Part shown: positions 1 through 7,964 of the stretch, piece by piece
How positions within the stretch are numbered: position 1 is the first letter of the stretch
Layout of the letters: the number at the start of each line of letters is the position of its first letter
Position numbers and translations under genes: made by a program
Source: Anaerohalosphaeraceae bacterium
GTDB lineage: Bacteria > Planctomycetota > Phycisphaerae > Sedimentisphaerales > UBA12454
Length of the DNA: 38,359 nucleotides
Direction: 5' to 3'
Assembly (NCBI GenBank): GCA_021108375.1
Contig: JAIORA010000021.1
Location: 1 to 38,359 of the forward strand
The notes under the pieces: generated by a model
The model's input: the letters and a program-made list of their open reading frames with translations, nothing else
Told to the model about the DNA's origin: nothing
Database searches by the model: none

Positions 1-104
1 GCACCAATATTATCTATGAGACTATTATTAACCATAACTTTTGTCAACATACAAGGACACAGAGAGCACAGAGAGCACAGAGGAAAAAACAAGATTCAAA
101 AAAT

Positions 105-130
105 GGATACCCGCTTTCGCGGGTATGACA
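105..130 (+). repeat. ATGACA-tailed hairpin, stem type A
   Basis: Perfect 8-bp stem ATACCCGC/GCGGGTAT with a TTTC loop (107-126), followed by GACA. The same element recurs at 11351-11376. Confidence 0.85.
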
Positions 131-234
131 AAGTCGGTGGGAATGGGAAATAAATCCTAAATTCTAATATCTAAATCCTAAACAATATCAAAATACAAAA
201 ATTTAAAATTCAAAACAAAAGAGATTGCCACGGC
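111..234 (+). repeat. 124-bp direct repeat, copy 1
   Basis: Identical to 454-577 except for one base (T versus C at the sixth position). The unit runs from the right part of a GCGGGTAT hairpin, through an AT-rich spacer, to the start of an ATTGCC hairpin. Copies are offset by 343 bp. Such identity in non-coding DNA implies recent duplication or gene conversion. Confidence 0.9.
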
Positions 235-337
235 GAAGAATTTTTTAGCGTGAGGGTTATTCGACCCCTTCAGGGTCGGGTGTAGGAAATTTCTTTACCC
301 CGAGTTTCGCTACGCTCACACGGGGCTATTATTATTT

Positions 338-352
338 AACCCCTTCGGGGTT
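338..352. repeat. GC hairpin AACCCC/GGGGTT
   Basis: Six-bp perfect stem around TTC. A sister hairpin CGACCC/GGGTCG lies at 262-278. Both are far from the nfnB stop (601) and lack a clear T-tract, so a terminator role is uncertain. Confidence 0.5.
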
Positions 353-411
353 TCAAAACAAATCCCAATGAATCGGGATGGATTTTAAATCGCCTCGCAA
401 TGACAAGGTTG

Positions 412-439
412 AGATTTCTCCGCGTTGGTTGAAATGACA
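412..439 (+). repeat. ATGACA-tailed hairpin, stem type C
   Basis: Outer arms ATTTC/GAAAT around an inner TCCGCGTTGG-type loop, followed by GACA. Near-identical copies lie at 3878-3904 and 20396-20423, with expanded-loop versions at 4034-4092 and 11408-11453. Confidence 0.8.
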
Positions 440-453
440 AAAACATTGTCCGG

Positions 454-577
454 CCGCTTCCGCGGGTATGACAAAGTCGGTGGGAATGGGAAATAAATCC
501 TAAATTCTAATATCTAAATCCTAAACAATATCAAAATACAAAAATTTAAAATTCAAAACAAAAGAGATTGCCACGGC
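454..577 (+). repeat. 124-bp direct repeat, copy 2
   Basis: Second copy of the 111-234 unit. Its left end is joined to a CGGCCGCTTC module instead of the complete GGATACCCGC stem, and its right end continues into a complete ATTGCC...GCAAT hairpin, whereas copy 1 breaks off into unrelated sequence. Confidence 0.9.
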
Positions 578-597
578 CTTACGGCCTCGCAATGACA
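565..597 (+). repeat. ATGACA-tailed hairpin, stem type B
   Basis: Outer arms ATTGC/GCAAT and inner GGCC/GGCC around TTAC, then GACA. It sits directly against the 3' end of nfnB, where it could act as a transcript-end hairpin. A second full copy is at 20542-20574. Confidence 0.8.
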
Positions 598-600
598 AAT

Positions 601-2082
601 TTATTTCGTTTCAAGGTATTCGTTAATCGCCGCGGCGGCGGTTCTGCCCTGACCCATCGCCAGTATCACCGTCGCAGCGCCCAACACAATGTCGCCGCCA
701 GCATAGACTCCCTCAATCGAAGTTTTGCATTTTTCGTCAACAATGATATTGCCCCACTTGTTCATCTCCAAATCAGGAGTAGTCTGGCCAATCAACGGAT
801 TACAACCATTACCAATAGCAACAATCGCAGTATCAACCTCAATCTCAAATTCGCTGCCCTGTATCGGTACAGGTCGTCTCCTGCCGGAATCGTCCGGCTC
901 GCCAAGTTCGTATTTCAAACACTCAACCGCACGGACTCTGCCATCATCATCGCCGAGAATGCGTTTAGGGTTTTGCAACAGCAGAAATTCGACGCCCTCT
1001 TCCTTTGCGTGGTGAACTTCCTCCACACGAGCGGGCATTTCCTTTTCGCTTCTGCGGTAAACCAAATAAACCTTTTCAGCGCCAAGCCTAACAGCGGTTC
1101 TCGCTGAGTCCATCGCAACGTTTCCGCCGCCAAAGACCGCAACCCTTTTCGATTGGGCAATAGGCGTATCAGCCCCTTTGCCGAAATCGTAAGCACGCAT
1201 AAGATTGGCACGTGTCAAATACTCATTAGCACTGTAAACGCCAACGAGGTGCTCGCCATCAATGCTCATAAACATCGGCAGGCCCGCGCCTACGCCGATA
1301 TAGACGGCATCAAAGCCATCTTCTTCAAACAACTGCCTTATCGTTTTTGTTCTGCCAACGATATAATTGCAGACGATTTTAACGCCCATTTTTTCGAGCG
1401 TTTCGATTTCCTGTTTGACAATCTTCTTTGGCAATCTGAATTCGGGTATGCCATATACCATAACTCCGCCGGTCTTGTGGAACGCTTCAAAGACTGTAAC
1501 ATCGTGGCCGGCGCGTCGGACATCGGCGGCGACAACGATTCCGCCTGGACCTGAGCCGATAATCGCAACTTTCTTTTTGGTTTCAGCGGCGACTGCCGGT
1601 GTCGATTCACTATGTTTGGACTCGGCCCAATCGGCAACGAATCTTTCGAGTCTGCCGATAGAAACGGCTTTGTCAACATCCTTAAACTTTTTGCCAACGG
1701 TACATGGTAGTTGGCATTGTACTTCCTGCGGGCAGACGCGGCCACAAACTGCCGGCAGCAGAGAATTTTCCCTGATAATATCGAGAGCTGCGCCGAAATT
1801 GCCATTGGCAATCTCAACGATAAAATCTTTAATCCTGATACCTACCGGACAGCCGGCTACGCACGGAGCGGTTTTGCACTGCAGGCAGCGCATCGCCTCA
1901 AGGCGTGCCTGCGTTTGGGTATAGCCGGTAGCAACTTCGCTAACGTTGCCGCGACGAACAACACCATCCTGAGCGGGCATTTCCTGAGGAGGAATCGCGT
2001 ATCTGTCAGCGGGCTTGAGAGTGCCTGCTTTTTGTTTTGCTAAAAGCTCGTCTAAAAGTTTTTTTCTCTGCTGTTCCGTCAC
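601..2082 (-). CDS. nfnB: NADPH-dependent glutamate synthase small-subunit family / NfnB
   Basis: 493 residues. The N-terminal third holds a cysteine-rich ferredoxin-like domain (CLQCKTAPCVAGCP near residue 66, CGRVCPQEVQC near 113) for two [4Fe-4S] clusters. Two nucleotide-binding folds follow: IIGSGPGG near 175 for FAD and VFGGGNVAMD near 315 for NADPH. The family includes GltD/GltA and NfnB, the large subunit of the electron-bifurcating NADH-dependent ferredoxin:NADP+ oxidoreductase. The gene directly upstream encodes the matching small subunit, and no glutamate synthase large subunit is present, so NfnB is the better call. The start is GTG at 2080-2082 with a GGAGA ribosome site 7 nt upstream. 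It begins 12 nt after the nfnA stop. Confidence 0.9.
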   Translation of the reverse strand: MTEQQRKKLLDELLAKQKAGTLKPADRYAIPPQEMPAQDGVVRRGNVSEVATGYTQTQARLEAMRCLQCKTAPCVAGCPVGIRIKDFIVEIANGNFGAALDIIRENSLLPAVCGRVCPQEVQCQLPCTVGKKFKDVDKAVSIGRLERFVADWAESKHSESTPAVAAETKKKVAIIGSGPGGIVVAADVRRAGHDVTVFEAFHKTGGVMVYGIPEFRLPKKIVKQEIETLEKMGVKIVCNYIVGRTKTIRQLFEEDGFDAVYIGVGAGLPMFMSIDGEHLVGVYSANEYLTRANLMRAYDFGKGADTPIAQSKRVAVFGGGNVAMDSARTAVRLGAEKVYLVYRRSEKEMPARVEEVHHAKEEGVEFLLLQNPKRILGDDDGRVRAVECLKYELGEPDDSGRRRPVPIQGSEFEIEVDTAIVAIGNGCNPLIGQTTPDLEMNKWGNIIVDEKCKTSIEGVYAGGDIVLGAATVILAMGQGRTAAAAINEYLETK

Positions 2083-2094
2083 AAAAGTCTCCGG

Positions 2095-2943
2095 CTATTT
2101 ACTGTCGAGGCCAATTTTACATTTATGAGCTTTATATGCCTGCTCTTCCAAATCCTTGTAAGCACTCATTCTCTTCATCATCAAATCGAAGTTGACGAGA
2201 TGGCCGTCAAATTCCGGCCCGTCAACGCAAACGAATTTCGTCTGGCCTCCAACTTCAACCCTGCACCCGCCGCACATACCTGTACCGTCAATCATTATTG
2301 TATTGAGCGAGACAACGGTGTGAACATTGAATTCCTTTGTCGTCTGGCAGCAGAACTTCATCATAATTGTCGGGCCAATCGCAACGGCCAAAGCGGGTTT
2401 GTCAGTACCGCCGCAAATTTCTTTCAGAGGCTCGGTAACCAGAGCCTTTCTGCCATAAGAACCATCATCGGTAACAACGACAAGCTCATCGCTGATGGCG
2501 GCGAAATCGTCTTCGAGTATCAGCAAATCTTTTGTTCGCGCCCCTATTATACTGATGACCTTGTTTCCGGCAGCTTTGAGTCCAGCGGCAATCGGCAGCA
2601 ATGGAGCGTTGCCTATCCCGCCGCCAACGCAAACAACCGTTCCAAACTTTTCTATGTGGGTCGGCTGGCCTAACGGGCCGAGGATATTCTCTACCTCATC
2701 GCCAACATTCAGCTCGGCCATCTCGGCGGTACTCTTGCCAACGGCCTGCCATATCAATCGAATGGTACCCTTTTCGGGGTCGGCACCGGCTATGGTAAGC
2801 GGTATTCTTTCGCTGTAAGCGGTTGACAAGCAAACGATTACGAACTGTCCCGGCTTTCTGGCGGCAGCTATCAGCGGAGCCTCGATATCAGCAGTGAAAA
2901 CGTTTTGGCAAAGCTGGGCCTTGGATACTATTTTATGAGACAA
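2095..2943 (-). CDS. nfnA: Sulfide dehydrogenase/dihydroorotate dehydrogenase-like FAD/NAD-binding subunit, NfnA
   Basis: 282 residues. It has the ferredoxin-NADP reductase fold: an FAD-binding barrel (residues 1-95, with a PLTIAG-type segment), an NAD-binding domain (VCVGGGIGNAPLLP near 105) and a C-terminal [2Fe-2S] cysteine set (MCGGC near 222, FVCVDGPEFDG near 237). This is the small subunit that partners NfnB to couple NADH and reduced ferredoxin to NADP+ reduction in the cytoplasm of anaerobes. The start is TTG at 2941-2943, supported by an AAAGG ribosome site 8 nt upstream. It is the first gene of a two-gene operon. PyrK, the electron-transfer subunit of dihydroorotate dehydrogenase, is a relative, but no pyrD is nearby. 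Confidence 0.9.
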   Translation of the reverse strand: MSHKIVSKAQLCQNVFTADIEAPLIAAARKPGQFVIVCLSTAYSERIPLTIAGADPEKGTIRLIWQAVGKSTAEMAELNVGDEVENILGPLGQPTHIEKFGTVVCVGGGIGNAPLLPIAAGLKAAGNKVISIIGARTKDLLILEDDFAAISDELVVVTDDGSYGRKALVTEPLKEICGGTDKPALAVAIGPTIMMKFCCQTTKEFNVHTVVSLNTIMIDGTGMCGGCRVEVGGQTKFVCVDGPEFDGHLVNFDLMMKRMSAYKDLEEQAYKAHKCKIGLDSK

Positions 2944-3084
2944 TTTTTAACCTTTCGTACAGAGCATCACTTAAAACGAATAATTATGACGTATTTCGCA
3001 GAATTGGTCAAGATATTATACCACTTTCTGGCGACATTATCTCAATTGAGCCAAAACAGGGTTAAAAAAAGGCGTTTTTGGGGT

Positions 3085-3107
3085 GCTTTTTTAATTTTTA
3101 AAAAAGC
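3085..3107. repeat. A/T-rich perfect palindrome between nfnA and the HU gene
   Basis: Arms GCTTTTTTAA and TTAAAAAAGC around TTT, a 10-bp perfect stem, 11 bp upstream of the candidate -35 box of the HU-like gene. It lies between divergent genes, so it may be an operator or a weak terminator-like hairpin. The function is unknown. Confidence 0.45.
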
Positions 3108-3117
3108 CAAAAATAGC

Positions 3118-3146
3118 TTGCTGAATAGAAGTCTTTGCTGTATAGT
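3118..3146 (+). promoter_or_regulatory. Candidate sigma-70 promoter of the HU-like gene
   Basis: TTGCTG, 17-bp spacer, TATAGT. The -10 box matches 5/6 and the -35 box 3/6. The predicted leader is about 130 nt. No other good promoter is seen in the 340-bp divergent intergenic region. Confidence 0.35.
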
Positions 3147-3285
3147 GAGTTGCGGTTTTGATTTATTTAAAACTCTCTGAGATACCAGTTGATGATTACG
3201 GCACCTGCAATGAGGTTTTTTTAACGCAGCACAGGACGACAGAAAAAAATAATATCCCTAACAGTCTGTTGATACGAGGTACACT

Positions 3286-3594
3286 ATGGCAACAATTACG
3301 AAGAAAGAGTTAATCGATAGAATCGCCGAGCAAACACAAGCCAAGAGGGTTGTGGTCAAGCGCATTGTTCAGTCATTTCTCGATGATATAATTGTCGAGC
3401 TTGGCAAAAGCAATCGACTTGAGTTTAGAGATTTTGGTGTCTTTGAAGTCAGGACTCGCGAGGCCAGAATAGCTCAGAATCCTAAAACACTTGAGCGCGT
3501 TGAAGTGCCCGCCAAGAGAACGGTTAAATTTAAAATGGGCCGACTGATGAAAGAAAAATTGAGCAACGTGATTCCCGATGAATCGGCCAAGTAA
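3286..3594 (+). CDS. HU/IHF family DNA-binding protein
   Basis: 102 residues, the size of IHF/HU subunits. It begins ITKKELIDRIA and contains the family signature LEFRDFGVFEVRTREAR around residues 45-62, with NPKT and the PAKRTVKFKMG C-terminal arm region. HU/IHF proteins are small nucleoid proteins that bind and bend DNA as dimers. The ATG has a GAGGT ribosome site 5 nt upstream. It is monocistronic, followed by a 570-bp repeat region. Sequence alone cannot separate an IHF-type sequence-specific binder from a general HU. Confidence 0.92.
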   Translation: MATITKKELIDRIAEQTQAKRVVVKRIVQSFLDDIIVELGKSNRLEFRDFGVFEVRTREARIAQNPKTLERVEVPAKRTVKFKMGRLMKEKLSNVIPDESAK

Positions 3595-3755
3595 AAATAA
3601 ACAGCCACAGAGAGCACAGAGTTCACAGAGATAATTAACCACGAACTCACACGAATAAACACAAATTATTAACCGCTGATTTCGCAGGTTTGTCCTGAGC
3701 GTAGCCGAAAGACTGCACGGATTAAAAAAAGGTAAAAATTCAAAACAAACAACAA

Positions 3756-3777
3756 CCCCACATTTGTAAATGTGGGG
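3756..3777 (+). repeat. GGCTAA-tailed hairpin 1
   Basis: CCCCACATTT / AAATGTGGGG, a perfect 10-bp stem with GT at the centre, followed by CTAAC. Confidence 0.85.
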
Positions 3778-3849
3778 CTAACTGTTCCGGCGACTTACGT
3801 CGCTCGGCTACTACGCGGTGGACGGGTTATTAAAATTCGCAAACACAAA

Positions 3850-3871
3850 CCCCCTCATAGTGATGAGGGGG
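3850..3871 (+). repeat. GGCTAA-tailed hairpin 2
   Basis: CCCCCTCAT / ATGAGGGGG, a 9-bp perfect stem with AGTG loop, followed by CTAAACAG. Identical to hairpin 4. Confidence 0.85.
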
Positions 3872-3877
3872 CTAAAC

Positions 3878-3904
3878 AGATTTCTCCACGTTGGTCGAAA
3901 GACA
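3878..3904 (+). repeat. ATGACA-type hairpin, stem type C, one base short
   Basis: Same as 412-439, but the tail reads AAAGACA instead of AAATGACA. It directly follows hairpin 2. Confidence 0.7.
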
Positions 3905-3941
3905 TAAGTCCTGTGCGAATGGGATAAACAGTATGCAGATA

Positions 3942-3963
3942 CCCCTGGGACAAGACCCAGGGG
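3942..3963 (+). repeat. GGCTAA-tailed hairpin 3
   Basis: CCCCTGGG / CCCAGGGG, an 8-bp perfect stem with ACAAGA loop, followed by CTAATGG. The stem sequence differs from its neighbours while the tail is kept. Confidence 0.85.
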
Positions 3964-4005
3964 CTAATGGCGATGGGAAAGGGATAAACAATTCGCAAGC
4001 ACGAA

Positions 4006-4027
4006 CCCCCTCATAGTGATGAGGGGG
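4006..4027 (+). repeat. GGCTAA-tailed hairpin 4
   Basis: Exact copy of hairpin 2 including the following CTAAACAGATTTC, 156 bp further on. Confidence 0.85.
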
Positions 4028-4033
4028 CTAAAC

Positions 4034-4092
4034 AGATTTCGCTTCGCGGCTCTCCGCTATCGCTGCGTGTCTCCGCGTTGGTCGAAATGACA
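4034..4092 (+). repeat. ATGACA-tailed hairpin, expanded type C
   Basis: The arms ATTTC/GAAAT and the tail GACA are kept, but about 30 bp of extra GC-rich sequence fills the loop. Confidence 0.65.
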
Positions 4093-4178
4093 AGCGACCC
4101 ATCGAAAGTCTTTTTTTACTTGTAATTGTTAATACTTTCTGTTATCTCCAAGTCTGTTGTGTGTATGAAAGGCGACCG

Positions 4179-4814
4179 ATGCAAACAGCAGAATCACAAT
4201 CTGCCCTGGGGTGCAGCGTGCTTGTTCTTAACAAGTACTATATGCCGTTACGCATTATCACCGTAAAGCGTGCTTTCGCGATGCTCTGCAAACAGTTGGC
4301 TGAAGTAATCGCCTGCGAGGAAGGGCAGTTTTACAATTACGATTTTCACAGTTGGCGAGATGTCAGTCAGGTGAGACATTCCTTTGAGCCTAACGCCCAC
4401 GATTGGATTTCTACCGTAAATTTCGAGATTGCCGTTCCGCGAATCGTTCGGCTATTATTTTATGACCGTATGCCCAGAATTGATGTCAAATTTAACAGGC
4501 GAAATATCTTTGCCAGAGATGCCAACAAGTGCCAGTATTGCGGCAGGAAATTTTCTCCGAGCGAACTGTCTCTCGACCACGTTGTGCCAAGAAGTATGGG
4601 CGGAGACGCAAGCTGGGAAAATCTTGTTTGCGCCTGTACGAAATGCAATTCCAAAAAGGGAGGCAGAACGCCAAAACAAGCAAAAATGAAACTCATAAAG
4701 CCCCCGGCAAAGCCAAAACGCAGTCCAACGGTTCGCCTGCATATGAACCACGAGAAATACCGCAGCTGGAAACAATTCCTCGACAGCGCATACTGGTCGG
4801 TCGAGCTGACATAA
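4179..4814 (+). CDS. HNH endonuclease family protein
   Basis: 211 residues from the chosen start. The centre has the zinc-ribbon HNH fold: CQYCG near residue 116, then LDHVVPRSMGG, ENLVCACTKCNSKKG. These provide two CxxC zinc pairs and the catalytic His. The N-terminal 100 residues (LVLNKYYMPLRI...) are typical of a widespread chromosomal HNH family whose in vivo target is not established. An in-frame GTG exists at 4161, but ATG 4179 is preferred because GAAAGG lies 6-7 nt upstream. No restriction methyltransferase or mobile gene is nearby, so a housekeeping or repair role is more likely than restriction. Confidence 0.82.
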   Translation: MQTAESQSALGCSVLVLNKYYMPLRIITVKRAFAMLCKQLAEVIACEEGQFYNYDFHSWRDVSQVRHSFEPNAHDWISTVNFEIAVPRIVRLLFYDRMPRIDVKFNRRNIFARDANKCQYCGRKFSPSELSLDHVVPRSMGGDASWENLVCACTKCNSKKGGRTPKQAKMKLIKPPAKPKRSPTVRLHMNHEKYRSWKQFLDSAYWSVELT

Positions 4815-4881
4815 AAAGGTCGACATCTGCTGGCTTTTATGTAAAATTGCGCAAAAATCATTTTTAGTTAAGGTACAAGCT

Positions 4882-6015
4882 ATGCTGATTGCAGAAACAA
4901 CATTTAACAGTATTATCAATTATGAGATAATTCGCGGCAACGGCCTCTGGCGGATAGGGCTTCTTGCTGCCGCTATTCTACTGATGATGGCCGCGGGCAG
5001 AATTTTCCAATTCATACTTCAAAACTATTCGGAAAAAATTGTCAAAAGACTCGGCAACACAGTTCTGTCGCTGACAACTAATGCCCTTTCCAAACCAGTG
5101 TATGTGTTCATCATTGGTATCGGCATATTCGTCTGCAAAATGCCGCTGTATTTCAACGATGCCGACGGGATAAGGACTGTGATAGGCGCTGGCTGGAACA
5201 AGACCGCCGCCGCCGTTATCGCAATCGGCCTGGCATACGCTGCTTACCGGATGGTCGATGTGGCAGAATACTATCTCAATAAAATTGTCAGCCGTACACG
5301 CACAAAACTCGATGATATGCTCGTACCGGTAATACGCAAATCCCTGCGGATAGCGATTGCGATTATATCAATCCTTTTGATAGCTGAAAACATTCTCGGG
5401 ACCGATATTAAATCTCTGCTGCTCAGTGCCGGCGTTGGCGGTATCGCTATCGCTCTGGCGGCAAAGGACACCATCGCAAACTTCTTCGGCTCGATAACAA
5501 TTTTCGCTGACCGCCCGTTCCAGATTGACGAAATGATAAAAATCGGCAGCCATATTGGCCCTGTCGAGGAGGTGGGTTTCAGGAGTACGAGAATTCGCAC
5601 ACTTCAGGGGCATTTAGTTACCGTTCCTAACAGCGTAATGACCAACGAAGTGATAGAAAATATCAGCAAACGCACCGCTATCAGGCGGACGAGCAACGTT
5701 ACCATTACCTATGACAGCGGCTTCGACAAAACACAAAAGGCCATCAGCATTATCAAGGAGATACTTTCGCAAGTGCCGGAAATAAATTCCAACTCTGAAA
5801 AAATGCCCAAAGTTTATTTCAGTGATTTCAACGACTGCTCGCTAAATATATATATGACGTACTGGGTGGTGCCGGCAGACTACTGGGCGGTGCAGGCGAT
5901 TAATGAAAAGATAAATTTCGAGATACTCAAACGCTTTGACGCAGAGGGTATCGAATTTGCCTTCCCGACTCAAACACTACACGTCAAGAAAGATTCAGAT
6001 GCACCGGCAAATTAG
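4882..6015 (+). CDS. MscS-family mechanosensitive ion channel
   Basis: 377 residues, longer than E. coli MscS (286). Hydrophobic helices occupy roughly residues 24-45, 65-85, 105-125 and 155-200. The pore-lining helix and start of the beta domain are clear: LLLSAGVGGIAIALAAKD then TIANFFGSITIFADRPFQIDE near 180-215, followed by the cytoplasmic beta and alpha/beta domains. Such channels open under membrane tension to release solutes on osmotic downshock. An AAGG ribosome site lies 9 nt before the ATG, 67 nt after the HNH stop, so the two may be co-transcribed. The stop codon is inside a TAGAGCAGTTTAAG motif also found at the end of the sigma-54 regulator. Confidence 0.9.
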   Translation: MLIAETTFNSIINYEIIRGNGLWRIGLLAAAILLMMAAGRIFQFILQNYSEKIVKRLGNTVLSLTTNALSKPVYVFIIGIGIFVCKMPLYFNDADGIRTVIGAGWNKTAAAVIAIGLAYAAYRMVDVAEYYLNKIVSRTRTKLDDMLVPVIRKSLRIAIAIISILLIAENILGTDIKSLLLSAGVGGIAIALAAKDTIANFFGSITIFADRPFQIDEMIKIGSHIGPVEEVGFRSTRIRTLQGHLVTVPNSVMTNEVIENISKRTAIRRTSNVTITYDSGFDKTQKAISIIKEILSQVPEINSNSEKMPKVYFSDFNDCSLNIYMTYWVVPADYWAVQAINEKINFEILKRFDAEGIEFAFPTQTLHVKKDSDAPAN

Positions 6016-6040
6016 AGCAGTTTAAGGGAACCTCTAAAAA
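6013..6040 (+). repeat. TAGAGCA / AAGGGAACCTCTAAAAA motif at gene end
   Basis: The motif supplies the mscS stop codon. Its 17-bp part (6024-6040) recurs exactly at 30963-30979, and its first part recurs in degenerate form at 14360-14373. It lies between convergent genes. Confidence 0.6.
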
Positions 6041-6050
6041 ATCCGCCCTA

Positions 6051-7070
6051 CTATACATCCCTGCCGATTGCACGAGCAATAGCTTTTAGCTGCGGCATAA
6101 GCTGAGACAAAGTCTCATGGGTAATAGACTGCGCGCCATCACTTGCGGCGTGTTCCGGGTCGTGATGACATTCTATTAAAAGCCCGTCAGCACCAGCGGC
6201 AACGGCAGCCCGGCACATTGCGGGAACAAGGTGAGCGTGGCCAGTCCCGTGAGACGGGTCAACAACTATCGGCAGATGGGTTTTGTCTTTCAGTTCCGCA
6301 ACGGCGGCAAGAGGCAATGTGTTGCGGACATAATTTTCAAACGTGCGAATTCCTCGCTCGCAAAGAATCACTTTATCATTGCCGGCATCAATTATATACT
6401 CGGCAGCCAAAAGGAATTCATCCAGATGAGCACTCATACCACGCTTCAAAAGCACAGGCTTATCAACCCTGCCCAGGGCCTCAAGTAATGGGTAATGCTG
6501 CATATTCCTGGCACCAACCTGAAGAACATCGGCATATTCGGCAACGGTATCTATCTGCTCGACAGCAACAACTTCGGTAATTACCGCAAGAGATGTTTGC
6601 TCTCTTGCCTGGGCCAGTATCTTCAATCCCTCAAGCCCCATACCCTGGAAACTATAAGGACTCGTTCGCGGCTTGAATGCCCCTGCCCTGATACCGATAC
6701 ACCCAACCTCGGCAGCGACGATTGCTGTCTTCATCAAAGGTTCGTATCCCTCCACCGCACAAGGGCCAGCTATTATGCCGATTTTATTGCCGCCAAGCTC
6801 AAAACCTTCACATCCGACTTTGATTGTTGTCCTCTCCGTTTTTACTTCCCTTGAAGCAATCTTGTACGGAGCAAGAATCGGCACAATTCGTTCGACATTA
6901 GGAGCGTTTTCAATCGCGCCTTTATCGACTATCCGCTTATCACCGATACAGGCAATAACCGTTCGGTCGGTGCCAACGATGATGTGCTCTTTAAGGCCAT
7001 ACTCCCTGACCAAATCTATAACGTGCTGAATCTGACACTCATCAGCATTTGGCTTCATTATAACTATCAT
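6051..7070 (-). CDS. aroF: 3-deoxy-7-phosphoheptulonate (DAHP) synthase
   Basis: 339 residues. The N-terminal 70 residues form the ferredoxin-like regulatory extension of AroF/AroA-type DAHP synthases. The barrel follows with IAGPCAVE (Cys near 104), [36 protein letters not shown] and VDPSHGTGH. It condenses PEP and erythrose-4-phosphate, the first step of aromatic amino-acid synthesis. The ATG has AGGAG 6 nt upstream and begins 15 nt after the nnrD stop, so it is the last gene of a tsaD-nnrD-aroF transcription unit. The N-terminal domain implies feedback control by an aromatic end product, as is known for Thermotoga-type enzymes. The other pathway gene here is tyrA. Confidence 0.93.
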   Translation of the reverse strand: MIVIMKPNADECQIQHVIDLVREYGLKEHIIVGTDRTVIACIGDKRIVDKGAIENAPNVERIVPILAPYKIASREVKTERTTIKVGCEGFELGGNKIGIIAGPCAVEGYEPLMKTAIVAAEVGCIGIRAGAFKPRTSPYSFQGMGLEGLKILAQAREQTSLAVITEVVAVEQIDTVAEYADVLQVGARNMQHYPLLEALGRVDKPVLLKRGMSAHLDEFLLAAEYIIDAGNDKVILCERGIRTFENYVRNTLPLAAVAELKDKTHLPIVVDPSHGTGHAHLVPAMCRAAVAAGADGLLIECHHDPEHAASDGAQSITHETLSQLMPQLKAIARAIGRDV

Positions 7071-7085
7071 AATATACTCCTGAAA

Positions 7086-7964
7086 TTATTCTTTGTGTTC
7101 AAGTTTGCCAAATGCCTCAGGCAGATAATCTATTATATCGGTGGCGATGAGGCTTGTCTGCCCCTTAATCTCCGCTGCCAAATCGCCCGCGAGTCCGTGG
7201 ACATAAACGCCAAGGACAGATGCGTCGAAATTGTTAAGTCCCTGCCCGCACAAAGCGGTGATAATGCCGGTAAGCACGTCGCCTGCTCCGGCAGTTGCCA
7301 TTCCGGGGTTGCCGGTAGTGTTAACGTAGAATTTTTCGCCATCACTGATTACCGTTTCGCTGCCTTTGAGAACGACAACAGCGCCAGCTTTTTCGGCGAG
7401 CATTGCGGCGCAGGCGGTTCTGTCGGTTGGCATCTGCTCCCGCAGCATCGAGTGCCATAACCTTTTCATCTCGCCTGGATGAGGCGTGAGGATTACGCTG
7501 GCTTTACAACTACTCTGCCAACCGCTGAGCTTTGCAAGATTGTTCAACCCATCAGCATCAATTACCAATCGCAAATTTTCGAGGCTCAAAAGATTCTGCA
7601 AAACTTGTTTCACGCCGAGACTTACTCCCACTCCAGGGCCAAATGCCAAAACATCGTTATCATCAGCAGCTTTCAACAAATGCCCTGCCGCCTTTGCGTT
7701 TATTTTTCCGTCAGAATCTTCCGGCAGCGGGAGCGTTGTAAAACAAGGCTCAAGCGAAGCAACGAACGGCAGAATACTTTTGGGCAGGGCAACTCTTACC
7801 AAACCCGCCCCGCTACGCAGAGCCGCTCTTGCGGCAATCGCGGCGGCACCGCTGAAGCCAGTGCTGCCGGCAACGATACAAATTTTTCCGAAATCTCCCT
7901 TATGACCATCAGCAGGGCGAGTGATGAGTTCAGGCAAATCGGTTATACGGACTGAATTTTTCAT
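7086..7964 (-). CDS. nnrD: ADP-dependent (S)-NAD(P)H-hydrate dehydratase
   Basis: 292 residues of the ribokinase-like YjeF C-terminal family: KGDFGKICIVAGS near the start, ALRSGAGLVRVA, FGPGVG, DADGLN, LTPHPGEMKRL and the anion-hole motif NPGMATAGAGDVLTGII. It repairs NAD(P)H hydrates in the cytosol. The usual fused epimerase domain (YjeF N-terminal, NnrE) is absent, so the epimerase must be encoded elsewhere. The start codon overlaps the tsaD stop by 4 nt (ATGA), with GAGAGG upstream, so the genes are translationally coupled. Confidence 0.93.
   Translation of the reverse strand: MKNSVRITDLPELITRPADGHKGDFGKICIVAGSTGFSGAAAIAARAALRSGAGLVRVALPKSILPFVASLEPCFTTLPLPEDSDGKINAKAAGHLLKAADDNDVLAFGPGVGVSLGVKQVLQNLLSLENLRLVIDADGLNNLAKLSGWQSSCKASVILTPHPGEMKRLWHSMLREQMPTDRTACAAMLAEKAGAVVVLKGSETVISDGEKFYVNTTGNPGMATAGAGDVLTGIITALCGQGLNNFDASVLGVYVHGLAGDLAAEIKGQTSLIATDIIDYLPEAFGKLEHKE

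Larger units (their letters stand above)
1..600. repeat. Intergenic repeat mosaic downstream of nfnB
   Basis: No credible gene is seen in these 600 bases. They are built from short repeat modules that recur elsewhere in the window: a CACAGAG-type tandem (about 55-83), stem-loops ending in ATGACA (105-130, 412-439, 565-597, and partial ones at 391-406 and 454-475), an AT-rich stretch rich in TAAATCCTAA, and two GC-rich hairpins at 262-278 and 338-352. A 124-bp segment occurs twice. The last module ends three bases before the nfnB stop codon, so the array abuts the 3' end of that gene. An open frame starting at 568 on the + strand is only the antisense shadow of nfnB. Confidence 0.85.
3595..4160. 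repeat. Intergenic repeat mosaic with four GGCTAA-tailed hairpins
   Basis: No gene is seen. After the HU stop come a CACAGAG/CACGAA-type tandem stretch (about 3603-3665), a CGGCTACTACGCGG module, four strong hairpins each ending in GGCTAA (listed separately), two copies of the ATGACA-tailed type C hairpin (3878-3904, lacking one T, and 4034-4092, with an enlarged loop), and an ATTCGCAA...CAGATTTC segment present twice (3834-3884 and 3991-4040, two differences). The region probably combines several short repeats inserted next to each other. Confidence 0.85.

Noticed and set aside
568..1107. 179-codon open frame on the + strand beginning in the repeat region
   Set aside because: It is antisense to nfnB over most of its length and starts inside a hairpin repeat.
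2905..3180. 91-codon + strand frame between nfnA and the HU gene
   Set aside because: It overlaps the start of nfnA, covers the promoter region of the HU gene, and its composition is that of AT-rich intergenic DNA.
3850..4027. Possible CRISPR-like array of palindromic units
   Set aside because: Only one unit is repeated exactly, spacings are irregular, stems differ, and no cas genes are present.
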